Positions 55,390 through 63,411 of a stretch of 64,000 nucleotides of DNA are shown here, piece by piece (within the stretch, counting starts at the first letter, position 1; each line of letters begins with the position of its first letter). The stretch spans positions 49,815 to 113,814 of the forward strand of contig JAJDVI010000050.1 of the NCBI GenBank assembly GCA_022826195.1. The letters are read 5' to 3'. Both the position numbers and the translations under genes were made by a program. The DNA is from Acidobacteriota bacterium. GTDB lineage: Bacteria > Acidobacteriota > Vicinamibacteria > Marinacidobacterales > Marinacidobacteraceae. The notes under the pieces are model-generated. The model made no database searches. It was given only the letters and a program-made list of their open reading frames with translations, and had not been told where the DNA came from.

Positions 55390-56276
55390 TCCCCGGCTTC
55401 CCTCAGATCCCGCCCCGTCTCGTCCTCTTCCTGCTCGTGTTCCTCCTCTGCCAGGGCCTCGCGCCGCTCGCGGCGCCCCAGGACGGGCACATCCTCCGGC
55501 TCGACGACACCCCGGAGGACACCGTCTGGAGACTCCAGACCCGCACCCGCCACACCACCGTCATCACTCTCCCGCCGCACGAGACCATCCTCGACTTCGT
55601 GGTGGGCGACGCCGAGTACTGGCACCTCTCGGGCAGCGCCAACGTCGCCTTCCTCAAGCCGATCGCGGACGACGCCGCGACCAACATCGCCCTCGTCTGC
55701 GAGTCCGGCCGGATCTACACCTTCCTCGTCGCCGAGTCCGCCGACGAGGAGCCGCACCTCGTCGTCCGCTTCCCCGCCGCCGGGCCGGACGACGGGACCA
55801 CCGACGTCCCCGCGCCGACGGCCCGCGGCGCCCACGAGCCCGCGTTCGTCGCCCGCTCCCGGGTCCAGTCCTACCAGGCCATGGCCGCCCAGGCCCGCGC
55901 CGAGGTCCAGGCCACCCGGGCCGAGGCCGAGGAGCAGATCGACGCGGCCCGCCAGGCCGCCGCGGAGGAGATCGACGCCTACCGCGCCGCCTACCCGCTC
56001 CGGATCGAGTTCCCCTACACCCTCGACAAGAAGGCCCGCGAGTGGCCCTTCCTGGTCGAGGCCATGTGGCACGACGGCCAGTTCACCTACCTCCGGAGCC
56101 GCGCCCAGGAGTCCCCCGCGCTCTACGAGCGCAAGGACGGCGAGCCCTCCCTCGTCCCCTACGACCTCACCGAGACCGGCCTCTACGTCGTGCGCCGCAT
56201 CATCGGCGAAGGCTGGCTGCAGCTCGGCAGGGAACGCGCCCGCTGGCGCTTCACGCCCCCGGACCCCCTGCCGTGA
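55386..56276 (+). CDS. virB9: VirB9/TrbG-type outer-membrane complex protein
   Basis: 296 residues from ATG 55386. Signal peptide (LVLFLLVFLLCQGLAPLAAP), the N-terminal domain with TVITLPPHETILDFVVGDAEYWHLSG, VAFLKPIADDAATNIALVCESGRIYTF, a mid-protein coiled coil (AEVQATRAEAEEQIDAARQAAAEEIDAYRA), and the C-terminal domain with VEAMWHDGQFTYLRS and LYVVRRIIGEGWLQLG. VirB9 joins VirB10 and VirB7 in the outer-membrane core. It is directly followed by a 296-base gap and a foreign-looking gene instead of virB10. Confidence 0.9.
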   Translation: MIPGFPQIPPRLVLFLLVFLLCQGLAPLAAPQDGHILRLDDTPEDTVWRLQTRTRHTTVITLPPHETILDFVVGDAEYWHLSGSANVAFLKPIADDAATNIALVCESGRIYTFLVAESADEEPHLVVRFPAAGPDDGTTDVPAPTARGAHEPAFVARSRVQSYQAMAAQARAEVQATRAEAEEQIDAARQAAAEEIDAYRAAYPLRIEFPYTLDKKAREWPFLVEAMWHDGQFTYLRSRAQESPALYERKDGEPSLVPYDLTETGLYVVRRIIGEGWLQLGRERARWRFTPPDPLP

Positions 56277-56572
56277 ACATCGCTCGCCGCTCCCCCCGCC
56301 GCTCGGGAACCCCCCTCGCGGAGACGGCCGGTCCTCCGGACCGTCCGGAGAGCGCCAGCCTTTCGCCCGGATCCCGGCGGCCACTATGCGCAACCGCGCC
56401 TGAGAGGCCCCCTGAGCGCACGGCCGGCCGGACGGCCTGCGGGCCGCGTACACCCCGGAAACGGCGAGAGGCGCCCGTTTTCGGGCCTTCCCGGGCCATT
56501 TCCGAGCGAAGACGTGCCTCCGGAAGCGTCCGGAGCCCGCTTTTCGCGCCCCCGTCCGCCTGACAACCCCCT
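56277..56572. other. Intergenic stretch between virB9 and the spermidine-synthase-like gene
   Basis: 296 bases without a convincing gene. A GTG frame (56273-56563, ~96 residues, Arg/Pro/Ser-rich) overlaps the virB9 stop but has no recognisable features. CGGTCC-TCC-GGACCG (around 56328-56342) is a small hairpin. This is the only gap of this size in the otherwise tightly packed cluster and coincides with the apparent insertion point. Confidence 0.4.
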
Positions 56573-57997
56573 ATGCCCATCTGGAAACGCATCGCCGCCA
56601 GCCCCGCCGGCGCACCCCACCGGCTCTCCCCGCTCGCCCTTGGCGCGATCCTCCTGGCAGAGGGCTACGCCTCGCTGGGGGCCGAGATCCTGGCGCTGCG
56701 GCGCATCGCCCCCTGGGCCGGGACCTCGGTGGACGTCACCACCGTGCTCCTCGCCGCCTACCTGGCCGCCCTCGCCGGCGGCTACCGCCGCGGCGGGCGC
56801 CTTGCCCGCGACGGAGACCCCCGCCCGCGGCTCGCGTTCCGCCTGACGCTCGCCGCCGCCCTCGCCGCCTTCTGGCTGTCCGAGCCCGGCATCCTGCTGG
56901 CCTTTGGCCTGCCGCTCCCCCCGCTGGTCCAGGTGGCCCTCTACGCGGTCGTGGGCATCGCTCCCGTCGGCTGGCTCCTGGCGGAGTGCGTTCTGCTGGC
57001 CCACGCCTGCGCGCCCACCGGCGAACGCTCCGCGACCGCCGGCCGCGTCTTCGCCCTCTCCACCGTCGGGAACGTCGCGGGGGCGCTCGCCACGACGTTC
57101 CTGCTGTTGCGCTTTCTCGGTACCGCCGCCGCCGCACTCGTCCTCTGCGCAGGCCTGCTCGGCGCGGCCGTGCTGGCCTTCCGGCGCAGCGTCCCGCTGG
57201 CCGCCTGCGCGGCCGTCACCACCTTCCTCGCCGTCGACCTCTGGACCGAGGCCACTGTCTACGTCGAGCGCAACGCCTACGCCGACTACCGCGTCGCGGA
57301 GCGCGACGGCGGACGGGTCCTCGAACTCAACCAGCAATGGGCCTCCCGCCATGACGCCGACGGCAAGGGCTGGCCCTACGTCGAACTCCTCGAGGCGACC
57401 CTGTGCGAGGCCGGCGAGCGGCGCGTGCTCGTGCTCGGCGCCGGCGGCATGACCATCGGCCAGGGCGCCCCCTGCGCGCTCGAGCCGGTCTTCCTCGACC
57501 TCGACCCGGCCCTGGAGCGCATCGCCTCCGACTTCCTCGACGTCCCCGAAGGCGCCGCGGGGACCTTCCACGCCCGCGACGCGCGCGCCTTCCTCCGGGA
57601 CGACCCCGGAGGCTGGGACGCGATCGTCGCCGATGCCTTCACCAACTGGCGCTCCGTTCCCCGCCACCTTCTCACCGTCGAGTTCTACCGCCTGGCCCGC
57701 TCCCGCCTTCGCCCCGGCGGCTCGCTCTACGTCAACCACGTCGCCCACGGCGATCCGGCCGGCGAGCGGCTGTTCCTCACCCGCGTCGAACGCACCCTCC
57801 GCAGCGTGTTCGCCGGCTGCGCCATGCGCGAGACCGGCCTGCCGCCCGGCACCGGCTGGCACGCCGCCGCCACCATCCCCCGCGGCCTCCTCTTCCGCTG
57901 CCGCCGGTCCGACCTTGACGGCGACCGCGCCATCTACTCCGACGCCCTGCCGCGGGCTGACCTCGACCGCGGCCTCCGGCTGGGAGCCCCCGACTGA
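56573..57997 (+). CDS. Membrane-anchored spermidine-synthase-like protein
   Basis: 474 residues. The N-terminal ~220 hold about six membrane helices (ILLAEGYASLGAEILALRRI, VALYAVVGIAPVGWLLAECVL, AGRVFALSTVGNVAGALATT), as in membrane spermidine-synthase-like fusions. The C-terminal half is a Rossmann SAM-type domain (RVLVLGAGGMTIG, PVFLDLDPALERI, FHARDARAFL, WDAIVADAFTNWRSVPRHLL, RLRPGGSLYVNHV). The classic spermidine-synthase motifs GGGDG and DSTDP are altered, so substrate and activity are unknown. It sits between virB9 and virB10, and its first 15 residues resemble those of virB10. Confidence 0.75.
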   Translation: MPIWKRIAASPAGAPHRLSPLALGAILLAEGYASLGAEILALRRIAPWAGTSVDVTTVLLAAYLAALAGGYRRGGRLARDGDPRPRLAFRLTLAAALAAFWLSEPGILLAFGLPLPPLVQVALYAVVGIAPVGWLLAECVLLAHACAPTGERSATAGRVFALSTVGNVAGALATTFLLLRFLGTAAAALVLCAGLLGAAVLAFRRSVPLAACAAVTTFLAVDLWTEATVYVERNAYADYRVAERDGGRVLELNQQWASRHDADGKGWPYVELLEATLCEAGERRVLVLGAGGMTIGQGAPCALEPVFLDLDPALERIASDFLDVPEGAAGTFHARDARAFLRDDPGGWDAIVADAFTNWRSVPRHLLTVEFYRLARSRLRPGGSLYVNHVAHGDPAGERLFLTRVERTLRSVFAGCAMRETGLPPGTGWHAAATIPRGLLFRCRRSDLDGDRAIYSDALPRADLDRGLRLGAPD

Positions 57998-59325
57998 TGC
58001 CCGACTGGAAGCAGATCGCCAGCAAGCCCGCCGGGGCGCTACCCGCCAACCTCGTCACCAAGGTCGGCGTCCTCCTCATCACCGTCCTCCTGCTCGCCCT
58101 CATCCTCAGCGCCTCGCTCTCCTCCGACGACCCCGAGGACGTCACCGGCGCCGCCCCCGGCGCAGCCGACGAGCCGATCGTCGCTCCCGGCATGGCCCGC
58201 GGCCTCCGGTCCCAGATCGAACAACAGCAGCGCCAGCAGGAATACGAGCAGACGCTCGCCGAACGCGCGGCCGCGCGGGCGCGGATCCGTGACGCGCTCG
58301 GCATCACCGGCGGCCGCCCGTCAACCGGGAGCGACGGGGCGCCTGCCGAGCCCCCTCCGCTCGATCCCGATACTGGGGAGGAGCTCACGCCCGAGGAACA
58401 CGAACTGCGGCAGGCCATCCGGCTCGAAGAGCTCGAACGCCAGCTCCGCTCGCTCCGGACCCAGCCCGTCGCGCAGTCCTACCGCGGCGCGGACGGCATG
58501 CCGGGGGGCGCTGGGAGCGCCTCCGCGGCATCACCGCCGGCTCCGGCACGTCCCGGCCTCGACATGCAGCCGTTCGCCGCCGCCGCGCAGCAGTCCACAG
58601 ACGCGATGATCAACGCCCTCGCCCGGGCCGAGGCCCTCCCGGGCGCCGACCCATCGGGATACAGGCCCGATCCTGGAGAACTCGACGTCCCGCTTCCCGA
58701 TTCCTCCAATCTTCCCGACTACGACACCCCCCCTCGCTTTTCCACTCCCCGGGATCCCCCCGGCTGGGAACGCATCTTCGAAGGCTCGTTCGCCGAAGCC
58801 GTGCTCGTCACCCAGCTCACCGGCGACTTCCCGTCGCCCGTCCTCGCCACCGTCGCCGTCCCCTTCTACAGCACCGACCGCCAGCGGATTCTGATCCCCC
58901 GCGGCAGCCGCTTCATCGGCACCGCCCAGCCCGTCCGCGGGCAGGACCAGGAGCGGCTCGCCGTCGGCTTCCACCGGGTCATCCTGCCCGACGGAACACA
59001 CGTGCCGCTGCAGTTCCAGGGACTCAACCAGCTCGGCGAAGGCGCCCTCAAGGACCAGGTCAACCGCCACTACTTCTCGACCTTCCTCGCGGCCGGCGCC
59101 GTCGGCCTCATGAGCGGCTTCGCCGCCCTCGGCGCCAACCCCTACGCCGGCGGACTCGCCGGCTATCGCGCCGGCGTGGCCCAGAGCACGGCCGGAAGCG
59201 GCATCCAACTCATGAACCGCTTCCTCAACCGCCTTCCCACCGTCACGATCCGGGCCGGCCACCGGCTCCGGATCTGGTTCACCAGCGACGCCCTCTTCCC
59301 ATCCCGCCGAAGGAGCCTCCCATGA
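57997..59325 (+). CDS. virB10: VirB10/TrbI-type channel protein
   Basis: 442 residues, start overlapping the previous stop (TGATG). One inner-membrane helix (VGVLLITVLLLALILSAS), a Gln/Glu/Pro-rich periplasmic region (QIEQQQRQQEYEQTLAERAA), and a C-terminal beta-barrel domain with VAVPFYSTDRQRILIPRGSRFIGTAQPVRGQDQERLAVGFHRVILPDG and the conserved HYFSTFLAAGAVGLMSGFAAL antenna segment. It spans both membranes and connects VirB4/B8 to VirB9. The first residues (MPDWKQIASKPAGA) resemble those of the preceding gene. Confidence 0.93.
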   Translation: MPDWKQIASKPAGALPANLVTKVGVLLITVLLLALILSASLSSDDPEDVTGAAPGAADEPIVAPGMARGLRSQIEQQQRQQEYEQTLAERAAARARIRDALGITGGRPSTGSDGAPAEPPPLDPDTGEELTPEEHELRQAIRLEELERQLRSLRTQPVAQSYRGADGMPGGAGSASAASPPAPARPGLDMQPFAAAAQQSTDAMINALARAEALPGADPSGYRPDPGELDVPLPDSSNLPDYDTPPRFSTPRDPPGWERIFEGSFAEAVLVTQLTGDFPSPVLATVAVPFYSTDRQRILIPRGSRFIGTAQPVRGQDQERLAVGFHRVILPDGTHVPLQFQGLNQLGEGALKDQVNRHYFSTFLAAGAVGLMSGFAALGANPYAGGLAGYRAGVAQSTAGSGIQLMNRFLNRLPTVTIRAGHRLRIWFTSDALFPSRRRSLP

Positions 59326-60239
59326 TCCACAACGCCATCCGCTGCGCCCTCGTCGCTCTCCTCGCCGTTGGCTTGGTCGTCGTCACCACCACGCCGGTGG
59401 AGGGATTTGCGGATCCGCTGAGTCCGGCCATCCTGTCCGCCGTCGCCGCGGTAGGCACTGCCATTGCCGGGGTCACCGCCGCTATCGCAGCTCTCCGAGC
59501 TGCCAACGAAGGCAAATTCACCGAAACGCTGATGAGCGTTGCGCAGCTCGCCACCGGTGAACAGACGCCGGGAGCCCACACGGAGGTGTCGCAATACGCG
59601 GCCGATCTCGTACGGCTCCGCAACGCCTGGCAAAACCGCGACAGCCTTTTCGACTTCACGAGCGCCACCGGCCTGTGGCTCGGCAGCCTCAACAACGCCG
59701 AGGCCAACAGCCTCGCGACGCGTCTCGACGCGCTCGGGAGCCTCACCGGCAGCGCCGGGATCGCGGATCACTGGCGTGACGCGACCAACCGAGCGGACAC
59801 GGTGACCGCCGCCCAGATCGGGAACCTGCACAGCGATCCAGTCCAGGCACAGGCGGCGATCGACGCGATGGACCGGATGCGCGAGCAAGCCGAAAACGAC
59901 CGGGTAGTCGACTACCACACGCTCCGCTTTACCGATCAAGCCCACTGGCGATCCGTCGAACTGCGCGAGCGGATATCCGAACTACCCGACGGCACGGAAG
60001 CCGCTCAGCTCCAGGCCGAAATTGATTTGCTGATGGTCGACGCGGCCTTGCTCAATACCAGCCGCGAGGCGCAACAGAATCGCGCCGGCGAACTCGAGCG
60101 CCTTGCGGCGCTCGAACGCTGGTACGCGGCGGAGCTGGCCGCCCGCGCCCAGAACCAGGCCTCCATCGCCTGGATGCAGGCCAACGCCGCCGACATGGGC
60201 GCCGGCCTGCTGCTGCCCGAAGCGTTCGGCCCCCGGTGA
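59322..60239 (+). CDS. Secreted coiled-coil protein, VirB5-like candidate
   Basis: 305 residues with a start overlapping virB10 (ATGA). Signal peptide (ALVALLAVGLVVVTTTPVEG), a hydrophobic Ala/Val-rich region (LSAVAAVGTAIAGVTAAIAALRAAN), then a mostly helical body (VDYHTLRFTDQAHWRSVELR, LDALGSLTGSAGIADHWRDA, QAEIDLLMVDAALLNTSREA). Length, secretion signal, helical content and position before virB6 fit VirB5/TrbJ, the minor pilus-tip component, but there is no diagnostic motif. Codon use is slightly less GC-extreme than in its neighbours. Confidence 0.6.
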   Translation: MIHNAIRCALVALLAVGLVVVTTTPVEGFADPLSPAILSAVAAVGTAIAGVTAAIAALRAANEGKFTETLMSVAQLATGEQTPGAHTEVSQYAADLVRLRNAWQNRDSLFDFTSATGLWLGSLNNAEANSLATRLDALGSLTGSAGIADHWRDATNRADTVTAAQIGNLHSDPVQAQAAIDAMDRMREQAENDRVVDYHTLRFTDQAHWRSVELRERISELPDGTEAAQLQAEIDLLMVDAALLNTSREAQQNRAGELERLAALERWYAAELAARAQNQASIAWMQANAADMGAGLLLPEAFGPR

Positions 60240-60268
60240 CTACGCCCCCTTGCCCCTCCCGATAGCCA

Positions 60269-60313
60269 ATGCACACGGTATGCACGGTATGCCGGCATAC
60301 GGTGCATACGCAC
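60269..60313. repeat. Palindrome array B
   Basis: Between the virB5-like gene and virB6. CACACGGTATGC, CACGGTATGCC, GGCATACGGTG and GCATACGCA lie in close succession. The first part is nearly the same as the start of array C at 62182. Confidence 0.7.
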
Positions 60314-60352
60314 CCCGGCCGCTGACCGCCTTGCCCGCCGCCTGACGAGCCC

Positions 60353-61366
60353 ATGGGACAACCACCGCCGGCGACGCTGCCCAACCCGGCCCTCCCCACC
60401 ACGGTCCCGGTGGAAGAGCTCTCCAACCACATGGGGCTCCTCAACACGGTGCTCAGCGACGTCCTCACGTCGGCGACCACGCCCCTGCTCGCCACGGGGG
60501 AACTCCTCTGGCGCGGGCTGGCCCTGGTCGTCGTCGCCTGGACCGGCCTCCGCATCGCCTTCAGCGGCTCCGGCTGGCGCGCCTGGGACATCGTCCAGCT
60601 CCTGCTCACCCTCTGGGTCCCGTGGGTGATCCTCGAGTTCTACGACACCGACGTCCCCGGCGTCGGCATGCCGTTCCCCATGATCATCCCGGCGGGGGGC
60701 AACTTCATCAGCCAGACCTTCGTCGAGGGCGTGCCGGCCCAGATGTTCGAGGCGTTCACGAGCCTCATCCAGAACGTCACGACGCACCTGTCCAACGCCT
60801 GGAACAACACCAGCCTCTGGAATCTCATGCGCAGCGGCGGCGCCACGCTCTACACCCTCTCCGTTGCCGTCGTCCTCATGCCGCTCTTCTGTCTGCTGCT
60901 GGTCCTGGTCTTCTGCTTCGCCTACGCCCAGGTGCTCTACGCCCTCGTCGTCATCAACATCCTGATCTTCCTGGGGCCCGTCCTCATCCCGTTTTTCGTT
61001 TTCCAGCCCCTCTCCTTCCTCTTCTGGGGCTGGCTCCGCAGCCTCTTCGTGTACTCGCTCTACAGCGCCGTCGCCGGCGCCATGCTCTACGTCTGGTCCT
61101 CCATCTCGCTGACCTACGTCAACACCTTCAACGCGGCGACCATCGACTTCTCGAATCTCGGCTGGAGCGCCGCGTGGTTCGTCGGGATCGTCCCGCTCGC
61201 CGTCGCCGCGGTCCTCTCCGCCACCAAGGTCGGCGAGATCGCCAGCTCCCTCGTCAGCGGCGCCGGGGGCGGCGGCATGAACGTCGCCGGCATGGCGACG
61301 ACCGGACTCATGGTCGCCACCGGCGGCGCCGGCAAGATCGCCGCCGTCGCCGGCAAGCCCAAGTAG
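60353..61366 (+). CDS. virB6: VirB6/TrbL-type polytopic membrane protein
   Basis: 337 residues with six to seven membrane helices, including LLWRGLALVVVAWTGLRIAF, LLLTLWVPWVILEFY, VAVVLMPLFCLLLVLVFCFAYA, LVVINILIFLGPVLIPFFVF and FVGIVPLAVAAVLSATKVG. The Leu/Val/Phe-rich helix block around residues 170-225 with LFWGWLRSLFVYSLY resembles VirB6 and TrbL. VirB6 is part of the inner-membrane passage for DNA. A Gly/Ala-rich C-terminus follows. Translation begins 113 bases after the VirB5-like gene, downstream of palindrome array B. Confidence 0.87.
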   Translation: MGQPPPATLPNPALPTTVPVEELSNHMGLLNTVLSDVLTSATTPLLATGELLWRGLALVVVAWTGLRIAFSGSGWRAWDIVQLLLTLWVPWVILEFYDTDVPGVGMPFPMIIPAGGNFISQTFVEGVPAQMFEAFTSLIQNVTTHLSNAWNNTSLWNLMRSGGATLYTLSVAVVLMPLFCLLLVLVFCFAYAQVLYALVVINILIFLGPVLIPFFVFQPLSFLFWGWLRSLFVYSLYSAVAGAMLYVWSSISLTYVNTFNAATIDFSNLGWSAAWFVGIVPLAVAAVLSATKVGEIASSLVSGAGGGGMNVAGMATTGLMVATGGAGKIAAVAGKPK

Positions 61367-61377
61367 GAGGCCCTCCT

Positions 61378-62043
61378 GTGGCGCGGCGCAAAAGACCGGA
61401 TCCCGGCAAGGAGTTCGCGGAGATCTGGGGCGAACAGGTCGCCAGCAACCGCTTCCTCCGCCTCTTGCTCTTCGCCCTCGCCGGGCTCGCCCTCCTGCTC
61501 CTCGTCGTTGTCGTGCGCCTCTCCGCCGTCGAACTCCCCAAGCCGATCGTCATCCGCGTCGACGAGGTCGGCCGGGCCGAGGCCCTCGCTTACGAGGCCC
61601 TGGAAGCCCGGGCCGACCCGCTGGACCCCACCACCAAGTACTTCCTCAACCAGTTCCTCTCCGACTTCTACTCCCGCCGCCAAGCAACCGTCGAGGCGGC
61701 CTGGGCGCGGGCCCTGCGCTTCCTCGCCGCCGACCTGGCCAACGCGGCGTTCCGCACCGACAGCGAGGACGTCGCCATGACGGCCGCCGGCTTCGCCGCC
61801 GCCGAACGCCAGGTCCAGGGCGTCGTCCTCCGGATCAACCCGAACCCCGAACCACCCCACGCCGCCACCGCCGACTTCGACCTGGTCACCCTCGCGGCCG
61901 GACAGGAAACCGCCCGCGAACGCTGGACCGCCACGCTCCAGTTCACCTTCCTCGACCAGGTCCCGGCCGAACTCCTCCCCGCCAACCCCATGGGCCTCGT
62001 CATCACCTACCTCCAGGCGGACCGCGCCGCCGCGTTCGAATGA
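61378..62043 (+). CDS. virB8: VirB8/TrbF-type bitopic membrane protein
   Basis: 221 residues from GTG 61378, with GGAGG nine bases upstream. A short cytoplasmic N-terminus, one membrane helix (LLLFALAGLALLLLVVVV), then a periplasmic NTF2-like domain (LDPTTKYFLNQFLSDFYSRR, VQGVVLRINPNPEP, ERWTATLQFTFLDQVPAE). The helix and NTF2-like body are the VirB8/TrbF plan; it nucleates channel assembly. It overlaps the next small gene by four bases. Confidence 0.87.
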   Translation: MARRKRPDPGKEFAEIWGEQVASNRFLRLLLFALAGLALLLLVVVVRLSAVELPKPIVIRVDEVGRAEALAYEALEARADPLDPTTKYFLNQFLSDFYSRRQATVEAAWARALRFLAADLANAAFRTDSEDVAMTAAGFAAAERQVQGVVLRINPNPEPPHAATADFDLVTLAAGQETARERWTATLQFTFLDQVPAELLPANPMGLVITYLQADRAAAFE

Positions 62044-62276
62044 GCTACTGCCGCCATTGCCGCCAGCACCGCTTCCCGCACGACTTCCCCGTCTACATCC
62101 TCCTGACCGTCCCGCTCGTGCTCCTCATCTGGCTCGCCGCGTATCAGGCCGGCCTGCGCGACTGCGCGGCCTCCGTTGCCGATGCACACCGTATGCACGG
62201 TATGCCCGCACACGATGCATACGGTATGCGTATGCATCGTGCATACGGCGTTCCGCCACTTCCCCGCCGACCGTGA
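62040..62276 (+). CDS. Small membrane protein whose 3' end is made of palindrome array C
   Basis: 78 residues overlapping virB8 (ATGA). CRHCRQHRFPHDF is a Cys/His cluster that could bind a metal; IYILLTV-type residues 18-40 form one membrane helix. The last ~30 residues (DAHRMHGMPAHDAYGMRMHR) are encoded by palindrome array C and are unlikely to be functional protein. The next gene overlaps its stop (GTGA). No family recognised. Confidence 0.5.
   Translation: MSYCRHCRQHRFPHDFPVYILLTVPLVLLIWLAAYQAGLRDCAASVADAHRMHGMPAHDAYGMRMHRAYGVPPLPRRP
62182..62248. repeat. Palindrome array C
   Basis: Contains the perfect dyad GCATAC-G-GTATGC (62217-62229) and several partial copies (CACACCGTATGC, CACGGTATGCC, GCGTATGCATCG, GCATACGGCG). 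It overlaps the 3' end of the small gene at 62040. Confidence 0.7.
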
Positions 62277-62434
62277 CGCGACCCCGCCCTCCGCGCGCCC
62301 GTACCCACACGACCGCGCTCCTTCTCTTCGTGCTCGTGCCCCTCCTGCTCTGGGCCATCGTCCTCACGGCCGCCGCCCTCTTCTCCTCTCCGGAACCCCG
62401 GCGGCCCGCGGACATCGCCCGCCTCGACCCGTGA
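62273..62434 (+). CDS. Very small single-helix membrane protein
   Basis: 53 residues from GTG 62273 (overlap GTGA with the previous gene). One membrane helix (TALLLFVLVPLLLWAIVLTAAAL) between a basic N-terminus and a Pro/Arg C-terminus. The four-base overlaps at both ends support translation. No cysteine is present, so it is not a lipoprotein of the VirB7 type. Confidence 0.5.
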   Translation: MTRPRPPRARTHTTALLLFVLVPLLLWAIVLTAAALFSSPEPRRPADIARLDP

Positions 62435-63399
62435 CCCCCACCGCGCCTCCAATCCCTCACCTGGCTGGCCGCGAGGCCGCGCTGGAACCACTTGGCTGGA
62501 CGGGCCGGGACGCCGCCTGGATCGCCCTCGTCTGCCTCCACTCCGGCGTGTTCCTCCGCTCGCAGTTCACTGCTCATCATGGCTGTCCGGAGTGGACAGC
62601 ACGACACCTCGCACATCGTCTGGTGCGCGCTGGCGCGGCGTGCGAAGACCCCATATCGCCCGAGCGGGGCAACGCCTCCGAGCGTCTTTGCCACGTGTCC
62701 GCGAGGCCGATCTATCGCGCGCTCGGGATCGAGCACGTCCGCCACCGGCGCCGGGGATCCCCCGGGGTCCTCTTCCGACGACTCCTCTCCCTCGACTACG
62801 TCATCGAACATCCCCGCCTGTCCTGGCTCGCCACCGAGCAGGAGAAGGTCGCCCACTTCACCGGCCTCGGCATCCCGCTCTCGGACCTCCCGCAGCGCAC
62901 CTACAAGGGCGCCATCGCCCCCACGGTGCGCCACTTCCCCGTCAAGCTTCCGATCGCCGTCGACCAGCGCTCCGCCACCTTCGTCTACACCGTCTCCGGG
63001 AGCGGCGACCTCAACTCCCTTCCCTACTGGGGCGAGACGCACCACGCCCTCTGGACCGCCCTCCGCCGCGGCGGCCGCACCGTCCAGGTCGCGGCCGTCA
63101 CCCGCACCCACGGCCAAGCGCGATCGATCGCCAACAAGCTCGCCAGGTGGTGCGGCCCCCCGGCCGAGCCGCAACCGCTCTCGCCCGAGGATCAGGAACT
63201 CCTGGACGACGTCCAGCGCGCCCGCGAAACCCGGAACTGGCGGATCCTCGACAAGTGGGGCGGCGTCAACGCCGCCGCGGACGGCGTCCTCCGCATCCAG
63301 GAGCGGGATGAAGCCGCCGTCCCCGCCGGCCCATCGATCGACAGTTGTGCCACGCACGTCGCAGCGCGCCTCGCGCCCGACTCCCTCACCCTCCCGTAA
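62431..63399 (+). CDS. Second winged-helix protein, replication-relaxation-like
   Basis: 322 residues from GTG 62431 (overlap GTGA). An N-terminal winged-helix-like part (TGRDAAWIALVCLHSGVFLRSQFTAHHGC, TARHLAHRLVRAGAACEDP) is followed by VSARPIYRALGIEHVRHRR and a central YVIEHPRLSWLATEQEKVAHFTGLGI. The later part (TFVYTVSGSGDLNSLPYWG, EDQELLDDVQRARETRNW) is unassigned. With the protein at 51059 it brackets the virB block. A DNA-binding role in transfer control is inferred; no catalytic motif is seen. Confidence 0.5.
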   Translation: MTPTAPPIPHLAGREAALEPLGWTGRDAAWIALVCLHSGVFLRSQFTAHHGCPEWTARHLAHRLVRAGAACEDPISPERGNASERLCHVSARPIYRALGIEHVRHRRRGSPGVLFRRLLSLDYVIEHPRLSWLATEQEKVAHFTGLGIPLSDLPQRTYKGAIAPTVRHFPVKLPIAVDQRSATFVYTVSGSGDLNSLPYWGETHHALWTALRRGGRTVQVAAVTRTHGQARSIANKLARWCGPPAEPQPLSPEDQELLDDVQRARETRNWRILDKWGGVNAAADGVLRIQERDEAAVPAGPSIDSCATHVAARLAPDSLTLP

Positions 63400-63411
63400 C
63401 ACCCGCTCGCC

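Noticed and set aside
56273..56563. GTG-started frame of about 96 codons after virB9
   Set aside because: Arg/Pro/Ser low complexity, no ribosome site beyond the overlap and no similarity to transfer proteins.
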